A stretch of 8,549 nt of DNA. Source: an uncultured Actinomycetes bacterium. Lineage in GTDB: Bacteria > Actinomycetota > Actinomycetes > Nanopelagicales > Nanopelagicaceae. The stretch lies in the NCBI GenBank assembly GCA_903842855.1, contig CAIMNT010000161.1, positions 1 to 8,549 on the forward strand. The letters are read 5' to 3'. This document shows positions 1 to 6,716 of this stretch, in pieces. How positions within the stretch are numbered: the stretch's first letter is position 1; each line of letters begins with the position of its first letter. The position numbers and the translations under genes were made by a program. Under the pieces are notes generated by a model. That model made no database searches and was not told where the DNA came from. It saw only the letters and a list, made by a program, of their open reading frames with translations.

Positions 1-1045
1 CTTCTCAAACTCGATCTTGCCTAACAACTATGGCGGAAAGACCGCTGATGCCTTCTTTAAGGCACCTGTTGGTACCGGTCCATTCATGTTAGATCACTGG
101 ACTCCAGGCACCGAGATCAAGATGGTTGCTAACAAGAACTATTGGCAGCCAGGAAAGCCATACTTGAACTCAGTTACATGGAAGTACGTTCCAGATGACA
201 ACACACGTGCATTGATGCTGCAATCAGGACAGGCAGATATCAATGAATTCCCACCAGCAACTTCAGTTGCCCAACTAAAGAAGACACCGGGAATCGTTGT
301 AAATCCCTTCCCAGCTGCCGCATCTGAGTACATCGCGATGAACGAAAAGACACCTGCACTTGCCGATGTCCACGTTCGCCGTGCTCTCTCCTATGCCTTT
401 GATCGCGCTTCTGTAATCAAAGTGGTTCTAGCTGGCATCGGTACAGCTTCTAATTCGATTCTGGCACCGAACGTGGGCTTCTACGATCCAAAGACTCCTG
501 GCATCCAGTACAACCTTGCCAAGGCAGCTGCGGAACTCAAGATGTCCAAGTTCTCAAAGGGGTTGACGCTCAACTACCTAGCGACCGCTGGAAGCGTTGA
601 AGATAACGCGATGAGCTCCATCCTCCAGGCATCACTTAAGAAGATCGGTGTGAAGTTAACCATCACAACACAGGATCCATCCGTGAAGCGTGCAACGCAG
701 AAGGCCGAGAAGTATCAACTGACCAGCACCGCCTGGACAATGGATATTTCAGATCCTGATGAGTTAATGACTTTCGCACTCAACCCTGTTGATGGTGGAA
801 CCGATGACTTCTATACGCACTACAACAACCCCAAGGTCGTTGCCGCTGTGAAGGCTGGTCAAACAACTACGAATGTTGCAGCACGTCAGAAGGCTTACTC
901 CTTGGCACAAACCATCACTGCAAATGAAGCGATGATGATTTACGCCTACAACTACTCGTACGTCTACGCTTGGCGCTCGAATGTAACGGGCTTCCAAGTT
1001 ACTCCTACGCTCTCGTACCACATGGAGGATGTAAAGAAGAACTAA
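1..1045 (+). CDS. Peptide ABC transporter substrate-binding protein, family 5 (5'-truncated)
   Basis: This is the extracytoplasmic solute receptor of a Dpp/Opp-type importer, which binds the peptide and delivers it to the permeases downstream. The reading frame is open from the left edge (first whole codon at base 2), so the signal peptide and N-terminal lobe lie outside the window and any apparent start at base 17 (TTG) is not real. The visible part is about 347 residues of a family that is usually 500-550 long. Counting from the TTG, it shows the family hallmarks PVGTGPF (17-23), NKNYW (39-43), a D-N-T-R-A-L-M-L-Q-S-G-Q-A-D segment (61-74) and HVRRALSYAFDR (118-129). It ends in a short basic VKKN tail. 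Lysine is coded AAG in 25 of 26 cases, unlike the mixed use in the ATPase genes, which suggests high expression. The ligand cannot be read from the sequence; a peptide is inferred from the neighbouring peptidases. Confidence 0.93.
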   Translation, partial: FSNSILPNNYGGKTADAFFKAPVGTGPFMLDHWTPGTEIKMVANKNYWQPGKPYLNSVTWKYVPDDNTRALMLQSGQADINEFPPATSVAQLKKTPGIVVNPFPAAASEYIAMNEKTPALADVHVRRALSYAFDRASVIKVVLAGIGTASNSILAPNVGFYDPKTPGIQYNLAKAAAELKMSKFSKGLTLNYLATAGSVEDNAMSSILQASLKKIGVKLTITTQDPSVKRATQKAEKYQLTSTAWTMDISDPDELMTFALNPVDGGTDDFYTHYNNPKVVAAVKAGQTTTNVAARQKAYSLAQTITANEAMMIYAYNYSYVYAWRSNVTGFQVTPTLSYHMEDVKKN

Positions 1046-1060
1046 GCGGCATAACTAAAT

Positions 1061-1083
1061 CCTGCGCGGCACTGCCGCGCGGG
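1061..1083 (+). other. GC-rich intergenic stem-loop between binding-protein and permease genes
   Basis: A 10-bp inverted repeat (1061-1070 pairing with 1074-1083, one U-G wobble) closes a 3-base loop ACT, starting 16 bases after the binding-protein stop. No run of T follows, so it does not look like an intrinsic terminator. Stem-loops in this position of binding-protein transporter operons commonly protect the 3' end of the upstream mRNA and leave more receptor than permease. That role is inferred here. Confidence 0.75.
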
Positions 1084-1113
1084 ACCTGTTAGCACTTCAA
1101 CTAGAGAGGGCGC

Positions 1114-1118
1114 GGTGA
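1114..1118 (+). promoter_or_regulatory. Ribosome binding site of the DppB-like gene
   Basis: GGTGA matches the 3' half of the extended Shine-Dalgarno consensus AGGAGGTGA and lies 7 bases before the ATG at 1126. A second purine-rich stretch, GAGAGGG (1104-1110), is 15 bases away, too far for optimal use by this ATG. The next in-frame codon triplet upstream that matters is a TAG stop at 1102-1104 with no ATG between, which supports the ATG at 1126. Confidence 0.5.
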
Positions 1119-1125
1119 AACTTCA

Positions 1126-2064
1126 ATGAATTTCTTGTTCTATGCTGGCAAGAGATTTCTTCAAGTTATCCCCGCCCTCTTTGGTATTTCAATTGCGGTT
1201 TTCTTTTTAGTTCACCTCATCCCAGGTGATCCCGCAGATATTATTTTGGGACAGACAGCAACACCGGCTCGATCAAAAGTCATTCACCATATGCTGGGGA
1301 TTGATCGTCCAATAATTGTTCAGTATTTCTCCTTTCTCAATCATCTCTTTCATGGCTCGTTAGGAACGAGTTATGTAAATAACTTGAGCGTGAGCAGGTT
1401 GATCTTAGGAAGGTTGAGCGCCACAGCGTTCCTCATGTGTGGCGGTATCTTGCTCTCGCTTCTAATAAGCGTCCCGCTCGCAATCTTGGCGGCATCTAAA
1501 GAGGGAGCGACTCGGGATCAGGTAGTACGAGTAATTCCTATTGTGGGGCTAGGAATGCCTCAAGTTTGGGTTGGCATTGAATTGATTCTCTTGCTCGGCC
1601 TTAAGGTCCATTGGTTCCCAGTGAGTGGTTTCGGGGATACCTTTTTGCAACATATTCGTTCGACCTTTTTGCCCGCGCTTTCCATTGCTATCGGGCTCTC
1701 ACCAATTTTGATTAGAAGTCTGCGTGCCAGCATGCTCGAGATTCTGGAAGCGGATTTTGTACTCACCGCAAAGGCAAAGGGCATTGGCAAGATGCGAGTA
1801 ACACTCTCGCATGTAGTACGTAACGCCATCATCGCATCGGTGACGGTTCTGGGAGTCAACATCGCCTACCTGGTTGGTTCAACCGTTATCGTGGAACGCG
1901 TCTTTGCCATTCCTGCGACAGGTTCACTCATGATCGATGCCATTGCGACTCGCAATTACCCGATCGTGCAAGGTGTCACACTCTTCTTCGCTATCGTCGT
2001 GGTAATTGTCAATTTACTCGCCGATCTGATTCATGCCGCTTTGGATCCTCGGGTGGCGCTATGA
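1126..2064 (+). CDS. dppB: Peptide ABC transporter permease, DppB/OppB type
   Basis: This is one of the two integral-membrane subunits forming the peptide channel; it acts as a heterodimer with the DppC-like protein. Its 312 residues match the usual DppB length. The start fits the family: a short basic N-terminus, a first membrane helix at about 12-30, then HLIPGDPA (30-37) and GSLGTSY (77-83). Further hydrophobic helices lie near 101-122, 136-158, 183-198, 234-254 and 284-306. The cytoplasmic EAA coupling loop that docks on the ATPase is at about 208-234 (E-A-D-F-V-L-T-A-K-A-K-G...). VERVF (256-260) and a C-terminal ADLIHAALDPRV (299-310) are also typical. Its stop overlaps the next start as ATGA. 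The gene lies 80 bp after the binding-protein gene, beyond the stem-loop. The symbol is by family; Opp-type or other peptide specificity cannot be excluded. Confidence 0.93.
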   Translation: MNFLFYAGKRFLQVIPALFGISIAVFFLVHLIPGDPADIILGQTATPARSKVIHHMLGIDRPIIVQYFSFLNHLFHGSLGTSYVNNLSVSRLILGRLSATAFLMCGGILLSLLISVPLAILAASKEGATRDQVVRVIPIVGLGMPQVWVGIELILLLGLKVHWFPVSGFGDTFLQHIRSTFLPALSIAIGLSPILIRSLRASMLEILEADFVLTAKAKGIGKMRVTLSHVVRNAIIASVTVLGVNIAYLVGSTVIVERVFAIPATGSLMIDAIATRNYPIVQGVTLFFAIVVVIVNLLADLIHAALDPRVAL

Positions 2065-2906
2065 GTACAACTCTTCTACGCGGAAAGTCCTTCACGAGCC
2101 GGCTGAAATTAAAGGGGAATGGCTCGTTCTATCTTGGAATTGGAATCATTACCTTTCTCATCATAATTGCGGCAGCGGCCCCGCTAATTTCACATTACGA
2201 CCCAACAGGCCAAGATTTACTTAACACCCTGGTGCCGCCTAGCACCCACCATTTGCTCGGCACCGATCAACTCGGAAGAGATGTATTTACTCGAATTATT
2301 TATGGTGCGCGTATCGACCTAGCGATCGGATTTGCCGCCGTTCTTCTGCCCTTTATTTTAGGAACCACTCTGGGCTTAGTCTCCGGCTGGTTTGGGGGTT
2401 GGTTTGACTCGCTCTTGATGCGCATAGTCGACACCACCATCGCCTTCCCTTTTTACGTTTTAGCAATCGCGCTGGTCTTCATCGTTGGTCCTGGTCCAAA
2501 GGCAATCATTTTGGCCATCACCTTGGTCGGATGGGTGGCTTATTGCCGCATAATTCGCGCAGCGGTTCTGGTTGCAAAAGAGCTGGACTACGTTCACGCG
2601 GCCAAACTAAGTGGTCTACCTACCGCAAGAATCCTGCGTAAACATCTGCTTCCCAATGTAATCAGCCAAGCGATTATCTTCTCTATGAGCGATATCGTGC
2701 TGAGTATTTTGGCGATTGTCTCCCTTGGATATCTTGGTCTAGGTGTTCCTATCCCAACGGCCGAGTGGGGATCGATGATTCAAGAGGGCCAGGCTTACAT
2801 CCTGCAACAGTGGTGGATACCAACCATCCCAGGTGTCATGGTCGTAATCACCGGATTTGGCCTCTCCCTCATAGGCGATGGCTTAGTAAAGCGGTTGAAT
2901 AAATGA
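2061..2906 (+). CDS. dppC: Peptide ABC transporter permease, DppC/OppC type
   Basis: This is the second channel subunit of the importer, 281 residues, normal for the family. It has a cytoplasmic N-terminal tail, a first membrane helix at about 24-44, and then the periplasmic-side DppC hallmark LGTDQLGRDVFTRIIYGAR (66-84). Other hydrophobic segments lie near 88-109, 131-145, 148-170, 200-226 and 254-273. The EAA loop contacting the ATPases is at about 178-199, running from V-H-A-A-K-L-S-G to H-L-L-P-N. The segment SLGYLGLGVPIPTAEWGSMI (221-240) is strongly characteristic of this permease type. The ATG overlaps the stop of the DppB-like gene (ATGA), and its own stop overlaps the next start in the same way. 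Only a weak GGGTGG (2051-2056) precedes the start, so translation probably depends on coupling. Confidence 0.93.
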   Translation: MSTTLLRGKSFTSRLKLKGNGSFYLGIGIITFLIIIAAAAPLISHYDPTGQDLLNTLVPPSTHHLLGTDQLGRDVFTRIIYGARIDLAIGFAAVLLPFILGTTLGLVSGWFGGWFDSLLMRIVDTTIAFPFYVLAIALVFIVGPGPKAIILAITLVGWVAYCRIIRAAVLVAKELDYVHAAKLSGLPTARILRKHLLPNVISQAIIFSMSDIVLSILAIVSLGYLGLGVPIPTAEWGSMIQEGQAYILQQWWIPTIPGVMVVITGFGLSLIGDGLVKRLNK

Positions 2907-3919
2907 GCACACCTCTACTCTCCGTCCGCGATCTTCACGTAGAAATTCAAACTCCTCGTGGATTGCTCAAGGCTATTCGGGGAATCTCTCTCGATCTTGA
3001 TGCCGGCGAGTCAATAGGAATCGTGGGTGAATCAGGAAGCGGGAAATCCATAACCCTCAAAGCGATACTTGGGCTACTTCCTAAGAACGCTCGCATTACA
3101 AGCGGGGAGATTTATATAGAGGGAGTTTCCCTTAATTCACTCAGCGCCAATAAACGTGCCGCCCTCCTCGCAGAGAAAATCGGCATAGTTTTTCAAGATG
3201 CCATAGCCGCCCTCAATCCCGTCATGACCGTAGGAAAACAAATATCAGAGGTTCCTTATAGGAGGCTTGGCTGGTCGAAAGAGAAATCTCATCAACGCGC
3301 GATTGAGTTAATGCAATTAGTTGGAATTCCCAACGCAGAGCAACGTTTTCATGTCTACCCTCATCAACTATCTGGGGGCTTACGGCAGCGCGTGGCTATA
3401 GCGATCGCTCTCTCTGGCAATCCGCAATTAATTTTCTGCGATGAACCGACAACCGCTCTTGATGTAACTATTCAGGCACAAGTTTTACGACTTCTCATGG
3501 ATCTTCGCGAAAAGGAGAAGACCGGAGTTGTCTTTGTGACACACGACCTGGCGGTAGTGAATGAGATATGCGAAGAGATTAACGTTATGTATGCAGGACG
3601 ATTTGTGGAGCGCGGAGACGTGCAGGAGTGTTTCCAGCACCCTGTACATCCTTACACCTACTCACTTTTGAAATCTGCTCCTGATATGGAGCATCAAGTT
3701 GAACGACTGTTCTCCATATTGGGTGAACCCGCCGATTTAACCAAACCTGTAACTGGCTGTCCCTTCGCCCCACGTTGTTTCGCCGCCACGGAGATCTGTC
3801 AATCTAGTGAACCCGCACTGCAATCGGTTGGTAGCTCCGCCTCTGCCTGTCACCACGCTGCTACCTTCATGCAATCTCTTTCAGCTCTGGATTTAACGAA
3901 GGATGGAGCAGAGCGATGA
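2903..3919 (+). CDS. dppD: Peptide ABC transporter ATPase, DppD/OppD type
   Basis: This is a cytoplasmic ATP-hydrolysing subunit that powers peptide import, pairing with the DppF-like protein. Its 338 residues carry all the catalytic elements: Walker A GESGSGKS (42-49), Q-loop FQD (97-99), ABC signature LSGGLRQR (156-163), Walker B LIFCDEP (176-182) followed by the D-loop ALD, and the switch histidine H214. The C-terminal extension typical of Opp/Dpp ATPases is present (HPVHPYTYSLL, 246-256). It includes the cysteine cluster C286, C292, C299 and C316 that in this family can hold an iron-sulfur centre. The proline usually following FQD is alanine (A100), a minor change. Both ends overlap neighbouring genes as ATGA, and the start has no obvious Shine-Dalgarno, so translational coupling is likely. 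Confidence 0.95.
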   Translation: MSTPLLSVRDLHVEIQTPRGLLKAIRGISLDLDAGESIGIVGESGSGKSITLKAILGLLPKNARITSGEIYIEGVSLNSLSANKRAALLAEKIGIVFQDAIAALNPVMTVGKQISEVPYRRLGWSKEKSHQRAIELMQLVGIPNAEQRFHVYPHQLSGGLRQRVAIAIALSGNPQLIFCDEPTTALDVTIQAQVLRLLMDLREKEKTGVVFVTHDLAVVNEICEEINVMYAGRFVERGDVQECFQHPVHPYTYSLLKSAPDMEHQVERLFSILGEPADLTKPVTGCPFAPRCFAATEICQSSEPALQSVGSSASACHHAATFMQSLSALDLTKDGAER

Positions 3920-4884
3920 GCGATGTTGTTCTTAGCACGCAAGGGCTCACTAAACATTTCTCTGGGAAATCAACGCTGCTCGGAAAATTGCGCGGAAAAG
4001 TTCCTCTCTCCATTCCCGCGGTGGATGGAGTTTCCATTGATATTGAGGCGGGTTCGACTGTCGGGCTGGTAGGAGAGTCTGGTTGTGGAAAATCAACCTT
4101 AGGAAGAACCTTGGTGGGGCTATACCCTCCAACCGGGGGATCGCTCATGCTCTTTGATCGCCAGATGGGTCTTAAGCGCACTTTAGAAGAACGTCGCCTC
4201 GTTCAAATGATCTTTCAAGATCCCTTTGCCTCATTGAACCCTCGGATGAAGATCGGGGATATGCTGGAAGAGATATTGCTCTTTCACCACTTAGTCTCGA
4301 AAGAGAAAGTGCGCGAACGTTGTGCCGAGTTGATGACCATCGTCGGATTGCCTGTAAGCGCTTTAGAGTCTTATCCACGCCAATTTTCTGGTGGGCAGAG
4401 GCAGCGTATAGGCATCGCACGTGCCTTAGCGCTGGAGCCAAAGGTATTGATCGCGGATGAGGCGGTATCTGCACTCGATGTCTCGGTACAGGCGAGTATC
4501 GTGAATCTGCTTCTTGACCTGAAGCGAGACCTAGGTCTAACGATGCTCTTCATCTCTCACAACATTGCCATTGTTAGACAGGTAAGCGATCGAATTGCGG
4601 TTATGTATCTGGGACGTATTGTTGAAGAGGGTCCAACAGAGGAAGTCTTCAATAGCCCTAAGCACCCTTACACCAAACTTTTGTTGGGCTCGGTACCGAA
4701 GATGACTCCTGGTTCAAAGCTAGGTGAAGCTCCACAAGGTGAACTACCCACGATGCAGGCTGCATATCAAGGGTGTCGATTTATGAGTCGCTGTCCTGTA
4801 TCGACGGAGGCATGCCACGTAACTGATCCACAATTGGTAGAAGTTGGAACCCCTAGCCATTTAACTGCATGCATCAATCTCTAA
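3916..4884 (+). CDS. dppF: Peptide ABC transporter ATPase, DppF/OppF type
   Basis: This is the second ATPase of the importer, 322 residues. Walker A is GESGCGKS (53-60), Q-loop F-Q-D at 100-102, signature FSGGQRQR (157-164), Walker B VLIADEA (177-183) with SALDVSVQAS after it, and the switch histidine is H215. The cysteine cluster C287, C293, C300, C319 mirrors that of the DppD-like partner. Two small departures are visible: DEA in place of the common DEP after Walker B, and SHN in place of SHD at the switch loop. Neither removes a catalytic residue. The 30-residue N-terminal stretch before AVDGVS, including L-L-G-K-L-R-G-K, is typical of the F-type subunit. The start overlaps the preceding stop (ATGA) and has GGAG at 3905-3908, 7 bases upstream. 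This is the last transporter gene; 42 bp separate it from the hydrolases. Confidence 0.95.
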   Translation: MSDVVLSTQGLTKHFSGKSTLLGKLRGKVPLSIPAVDGVSIDIEAGSTVGLVGESGCGKSTLGRTLVGLYPPTGGSLMLFDRQMGLKRTLEERRLVQMIFQDPFASLNPRMKIGDMLEEILLFHHLVSKEKVRERCAELMTIVGLPVSALESYPRQFSGGQRQRIGIARALALEPKVLIADEAVSALDVSVQASIVNLLLDLKRDLGLTMLFISHNIAIVRQVSDRIAVMYLGRIVEEGPTEEVFNSPKHPYTKLLLGSVPKMTPGSKLGEAPQGELPTMQAAYQGCRFMSRCPVSTEACHVTDPQLVEVGTPSHLTACINL

Positions 4885-4913
4885 TATTTTATTTACATCT
4901 ATCAAACTCGATT

Positions 4914-4919
4914 AAGGAG
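4914..4919 (+). promoter_or_regulatory. Ribosome binding site of the T2 hydrolase gene
   Basis: AAGGAG stands 7 bases before the ATG at 4927 and fixes that start. The preceding AT-rich gap (4885-4913) has a TTTACA at 4892-4897 but no -10 box at the right distance, so I do not call a promoter. The hydrolase is probably on the transporter transcript. Confidence 0.7.
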
Positions 4920-4926
4920 AAGGTGA

Positions 4927-5880
4927 ATGCCTGAAGTAGTAATCATCGGTAGCGAACGGAGCGAAGCTGGAATTCCAGCGGCGATGGAGATTTTGCGCCG
5001 AGGTGGTTCAGCGCTTGAAGCAGTCGAGAGAGGGCTCATCGCCTGCGAGGATAATCTTGCGGATCACTATGTTGGTACTGGCGGCCTGCCTAATGCTCGT
5101 GGAATTGTGGAACTTGATGCATCGATAATGGTTGGTTCTTCGCGGGCCTTTGGCGCGGTCGGAGCGGTTAAGAATTTCCCAAACCCCATCTCAATTGCAC
5201 GTGCGGTCTTGGAACAATTGCCACAGCATGCACTGCTTGTAGGTGAGGGCGCTGAGGCTTTTGCGGACTCTTTAGGATTTACTCGAGCCGAGCTACTCAC
5301 CCCAGAGGCTAAAGCGCTCTGGTTGGAGCAGTTAAAGAGCGTGAATTCTGAATCTATCGAGGGTGAAAATACTAAAGCGATGAGCGGTGATGAGCGTTAT
5401 CGCCAAGCGGCCATTGAGCTAGTGAAGAAGTTTGCACCTCATGAAGGTCCCTGGGGGACCATCAACATCATCGCGCTCGATAGGAGCGGTGAAATAGTGT
5501 GTGGTGTGAGCACAAGTGGATATCCATACAAGCACCCCGGACGCGTAGGCGACTCTTCGATTCCTGGAGCAGGCAATTACGCCGATCTTCGATATGGCGC
5601 GGCCGCCTGCACCGGTCGCGGTGAGTTATCACTCCGGGGTGGCACTGCGCGCACGGTGGTCGAAAATATGAGAGTGGGGCTCTCTCCAGAAGATGCTTGT
5701 TTTGAAGCATTGATCGATGCAAGAAACTTGCCTGATGATTTTCGTGCCGAGCTGCGCTGTCTTGCGCTGACTCCCGATGGACGCCACGGTGGAGCGGCCG
5801 GGATGGAAGGCTCCACGTACACACTGATGACTGAACATTCAACTCAACCTGAATTCCGACCAAGAAAGGCGTTGTTATGA
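4927..5880 (+). CDS. Ntn-hydrolase of peptidase family T2 (isoaspartyl peptidase / asparaginase / glycosylasparaginase-like)
   Basis: T2 enzymes cleave beta-aspartyl peptide bonds, asparagine or GlcNAc-asparagine. They are made as inactive precursors that cut themselves just before a threonine, which becomes the nucleophile. Here that residue should be T178 in W-G-T-I-N, followed by the family core VSTSGYPYK (194-202), GRVGD (205-209, substrate-binding Arg and Asp), GAGNYAD (214-220) and ACTGRGE (227-233, oxyanion/substrate Thr-Gly). Cleavage would give an alpha chain of about 177 and a beta chain of about 140 residues; the total of 317 is normal. The N-terminal part has GGSALEAVE (26-34) and ELDASIMVG (62-70) as in the family. 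The usual N-terminal HGGAG is replaced by IGSERSEAG (7-15), and the residue before the nucleophile is G rather than D. There is no signal peptide, so it acts in the cytosol. Its stop overlaps the M55 gene (ATGA). In this operon an isoaspartyl-dipeptidase role is the most plausible, by inference. Confidence 0.85.
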   Translation: MPEVVIIGSERSEAGIPAAMEILRRGGSALEAVERGLIACEDNLADHYVGTGGLPNARGIVELDASIMVGSSRAFGAVGAVKNFPNPISIARAVLEQLPQHALLVGEGAEAFADSLGFTRAELLTPEAKALWLEQLKSVNSESIEGENTKAMSGDERYRQAAIELVKKFAPHEGPWGTINIIALDRSGEIVCGVSTSGYPYKHPGRVGDSSIPGAGNYADLRYGAAACTGRGELSLRGGTARTVVENMRVGLSPEDACFEALIDARNLPDDFRAELRCLALTPDGRHGGAAGMEGSTYTLMTEHSTQPEFRPRKALL

Positions 5881-6701
5881 AAATCTATATAAGTTCCGAT
5901 ATGGAAGGAACCGCAGGAGTCGTAGATTGGACCCAGTGCTTACATGGAAATCCAGAGTACGGCTACTATCGAGAGCTTCTTCAAAATGAGGTAAATGCCA
6001 GTATCGAAGGTGCGCTCGCGGCCGGTGCTACTGAATTTTTGGTGAATGATTCCCACTCCTCTATGCAAAATTTGAAGCCAGCAACTCTTGCCGGAAACGC
6101 GCGCTATCTCTCCGGCAAACATAAACCTATGTACATGATGCAGGGCCTGGATAGTTCATTTGATGCCATATTTTTTGTGAGTTATCACGGCTCGATGAGC
6201 AGTGATAGTTCGGTGCTTTCTCACACCTACAATCCTCGAGCAATCGCCGATATAAAACTCAATGGAGTAATCGTTTCTGAAGCCGGGCTCAACTGCCTCG
6301 TTGCACAACACTACGGAGTGCCTGTTGTGCTTGTAACTGGAGATGAGACAACTCGCATTGAGACAGAAGTCTGGTCTCCGGATGTTCGTGCGGCGGTTGT
6401 AAAAGAAAGTGTTTCGCGTCTGGCGGCAAATTCAATGCATCCAGTCGAGGCATGCACCTTAATTAAATCAAAGGCTACTGAGGCGCTTAACAATCTTTCT
6501 GCAATTCGCAAGCCTGCGATTAGCATGCCGGGTACTATCGAAATTACCTTCCACAACGGTGATTTTGCAGAGCAGGCAACCTGGATTCCAGGAACTACCC
6601 GCACGGGAGCCAAAAAGGTAGAGATCACTGATTCAGATCCGCTCAACCTCTTCAAGCGATTTATCACAACAGTCATCCTCAGTCGTACCATCGTCGAATA
6701 A
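5877..6701 (+). CDS. dppA: D-aminopeptidase, zinc peptidase family M55 (DppA-like)
   Basis: The M55 prototype, Bacillus subtilis DppA, is a decameric cytosolic dizinc enzyme that releases N-terminal D-amino acids, preferring D-Ala-D-Ala. It is encoded with a dipeptide transporter. This 274-residue protein matches it in length and in every key residue: D8 and E10 in SSDMEG, H60 in NDSHSS, H104 in YHGSM, H116 in LSHTYNP (equivalent to the catalytic H115) and E135 in SEAGLN, these being the metal ligands and active-site histidine. LDSSFDA (91-97) and the PGT motif in the C-terminal part (W-I-P-G-T) are also typical. No signal peptide is visible. It starts inside the stop of the T2 hydrolase (ATGA), with AAAGG 7 bases upstream (5865-5869), so the two hydrolases are probably made together. 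The peptide actually cleaved is not shown by sequence; D-Ala-containing peptides are the family expectation. Confidence 0.92.
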   Translation: MKIYISSDMEGTAGVVDWTQCLHGNPEYGYYRELLQNEVNASIEGALAAGATEFLVNDSHSSMQNLKPATLAGNARYLSGKHKPMYMMQGLDSSFDAIFFVSYHGSMSSDSSVLSHTYNPRAIADIKLNGVIVSEAGLNCLVAQHYGVPVVLVTGDETTRIETEVWSPDVRAAVVKESVSRLAANSMHPVEACTLIKSKATEALNNLSAIRKPAISMPGTIEITFHNGDFAEQATWIPGTTRTGAKKVEITDSDPLNLFKRFITTVILSRTIVE

Positions 6702-6704
6702 TTT

Positions 6705-6710
6705 AAGGAG
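6705..6710 (+). promoter_or_regulatory. Ribosome binding site of the SDR gene
   Basis: AAGGAG with a 6-base spacer to the ATG at 6717. It lies 3 bases after the stop of the M55 gene, so the SDR gene is initiated independently but very likely on the same transcript. Confidence 0.75.
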
Positions 6711-6716
6711 TCTTCC

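Noticed and set aside
17..19. TTG as the start of the binding protein
   Set aside because: The same frame is open to the left edge and the protein lacks a signal peptide and N-terminal lobe, so the gene begins outside the window.
1115..1129. Four-codon mini-ORF (GTG AAA CTT CAA TGA) ending in an ATGA overlap with the DppB-like start, preceded by GAGAGGG
   Set aside because: It could be a coupling leader, but the bases GGTGA here are better explained as the 3' half of an extended Shine-Dalgarno site correctly spaced from the ATG at 1126. So short an ORF is expected by chance.
4885..4926. AT-rich gap between the DppF-like and T2 hydrolase genes as an internal promoter
   Set aside because: TTTACA at 4892-4897 resembles a -35 box, but 17 bases later the sequence is the ribosome site, not a -10 element.
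5468..5863. 131-codon - strand open frame inside the T2 hydrolase gene
   Set aside because: It is antisense to the conserved beta-chain motifs of the hydrolase, is rich in Arg/His/Cys and has no family resemblance.
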